Source of the DNA: Micrococcaceae bacterium UBA6021
Lineage (GTDB): Bacteria; Actinomycetota; Actinomycetes; Actinomycetales; Micrococcaceae
Length of the DNA stretch: 5,450 bases
Reading direction: 5' to 3'
Assembly (NCBI GenBank): GCA_002427975.1
Contig: DIZT01000241.1
Span: forward strand, 1 to 5,450
This document shows, piece after piece, positions 4,990 to 5,450 of the stretch (positions within the stretch are counted from its first letter, which is position 1; every line of letters starts with the position of its first letter). The notes beneath the pieces were generated by a model. The model was not told where the DNA came from. It ran no database searches and saw nothing but the letters and a program-made list of their open reading frames with translations. The position numbers were made by a program, and so were the translations under genes.

Positions 4990-5200
4990 ATGAACATGGT
5001 GGCCAGATATCTGGAGACTTCGGCGGACCCCGTCACAGAAGAGCTCGCACTGCTACTTGCCAAGGATTACAACCGAGTGAGCGACATAATCTACTCGATC
5101 GACGAGTGGGACATAGATGCTCGCCGGCTCTGCTCTGGCTCTATATGGCGCTGGCGTGGATCTTCGAAAACCGCGGTGATGCCGATGCTCGGAGTGTCGT
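4990..5200 (+). pseudogene. Plus-strand coding-like fragment with apparent frameshift, unidentified
   Basis: From ATG 4990 the frame reads ARYLETSADPVTEELALLLA, then KDYNRVSDIIYSIDEWDID, which has the look of helical protein. After about 5125 this frame turns into low-quality sequence, while the next frame gives SPALLWLYMALAWIFENRG and DADARSVV. A single base change in frame near 5120-5130 would join them. The ATG is preceded by a stop in frame and by no Shine-Dalgarno sequence. I do not recognise the family, and chance open frames remain possible. It ends against the VOC gene, which is on the other strand. Confidence 0.22.
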
Positions 5201-5450
5201 TCAGCGGAGCTCCTCGACCAGTCCGATGATGATGCCGTCGGGGCCGCGGACGAAGCAGTACTGGTAGATGTCCCCGTACTGCGCCACGTCGCCCACGAGT
5301 TCGGCGCCGTGGGCGCGCAGGCGGTCGAGGACGTCGTCGACCGCGTCGACGACGAACGTGAGGCGAGGGATGCCCGGGGTGTTCATCGGCGCCCTCGGCG
5401 CAATCCTGGTGGCCACCGGCGTGTGGAACGTCGACAGCTCGACCCGGCCG
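5201..5450 (-). CDS. VOC family protein (glyoxalase/bleomycin-resistance-like), C-terminal part
   Basis: The last 82 residues of a vicinal oxygen chelate protein; the start lies beyond the right edge. It reads GRVELSTFHTPVATRIAPRA, MNTPGIPRLTFVVDAVDDVL, DRLRAHGAELVGDVAQYGD and FVRGPDGIIIGLVEELR. GIPRLTFVVDAVDDVLDRL is the typical start of the second beta-alpha-beta-beta-beta module, and GPDGIIIGLVEEL is the closing strand that carries the metal-ligand glutamate in active members. Such proteins isomerise, cleave or sequester small molecules using a divalent metal in a cup-shaped fold; which applies here cannot be told. The frame is open to the window edge, and GTG or ATG codons inside it are not proposed as starts because homology continues upstream. 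Confidence 0.85.
   Translation of the reverse strand, partial: GRVELSTFHTPVATRIAPRAPMNTPGIPRLTFVVDAVDDVLDRLRAHGAELVGDVAQYGDIYQYCFVRGPDGIIIGLVEELR

Larger units (their letters stand above)
4288..5200. other. Gene-poor region with decayed coding fragments
   Basis: About 900 bp between the TetR stop and the VOC stop hold no intact recognisable gene. Several short open stretches have GC-rich third codon positions, but they change frame or strand every 100-250 bases, which suggests degraded genes rather than non-coding DNA. No terminator, transposon end, tRNA or repeat is evident. Individual fragments are listed separately. Confidence 0.5.

Noticed and set aside
4803..5267. Plus-strand open frame of 154 codons with a possible GGAG upstream
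   Set aside because: Its third codon positions are less GC-rich than the opposing minus frame, it becomes low-quality after about 5030, and it runs into the VOC gene antisense. Kept only as the alternative reading for 4803-5030.

Overview
The window looks like chromosomal DNA from a high-GC actinobacterium. The codons mostly end in G or C, Shine-Dalgarno sequences are strong AGGAGG types, GTG starts are used, and several proteins are of types common in soil Actinomycetota: a DUF3311 plus sodium:solute symporter pair, an ABC-2 drug-type exporter and a double-length tautomerase. The genus cannot be settled from the sequence alone. No tRNA, rRNA, CRISPR array, insertion sequence or phage gene is visible.

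Layout. (1) Bases 1-751, minus strand: a small DUF3311 membrane protein overlaps by an ATGA the start of a monocarboxylate-type sodium:solute symporter, which runs off the left edge. (2) Bases 752-937: a gene-free spacer with one imperfect hairpin. (3) Bases 938-2492, minus strand: a two-gene ABC-2 exporter operon, ATPase then permease, with overlapping reading frames and a good 22-bp dyad in its upstream region. (4) Bases 2529-3064: a scarred stretch with a possible alpha/beta-hydrolase tail, then a dihydrofolate-reductase-like (RibD C-terminal) gene that has lost its start, an internal block and its end. (5) Bases 3065-4287: an intact tautomerase-superfamily gene (minus) divergent from an intact TetR/AcrR regulator with an LmrA/YxaF-like C-terminal region (plus). 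They share a 143-bp intergenic region that is locally AT-rich and holds a small dyad. (6) Bases 4288-5200: about 900 bp without an intact recognisable gene, holding short coding-like fragments that change frame and strand. (7) Bases 5201-5450, minus strand: the C-terminal 82 residues of a VOC (glyoxalase/bleomycin-resistance-like) protein that runs off the right edge.

How it works together. The left half is two independent transport units: organic-acid uptake and ABC export of an unknown substrate. The centre is probably a small self-regulated stress or detoxification module, in which the TetR protein is likely to control itself and the tautomerase. The material around this module is gene debris, which suggests an accessory segment shaped by repeated deletion and insertion. 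I found no convincing new multi-gene system. The most useful leads are the candidate operators, the TetR-tautomerase pair and the unidentified fragments in 4288-5200.
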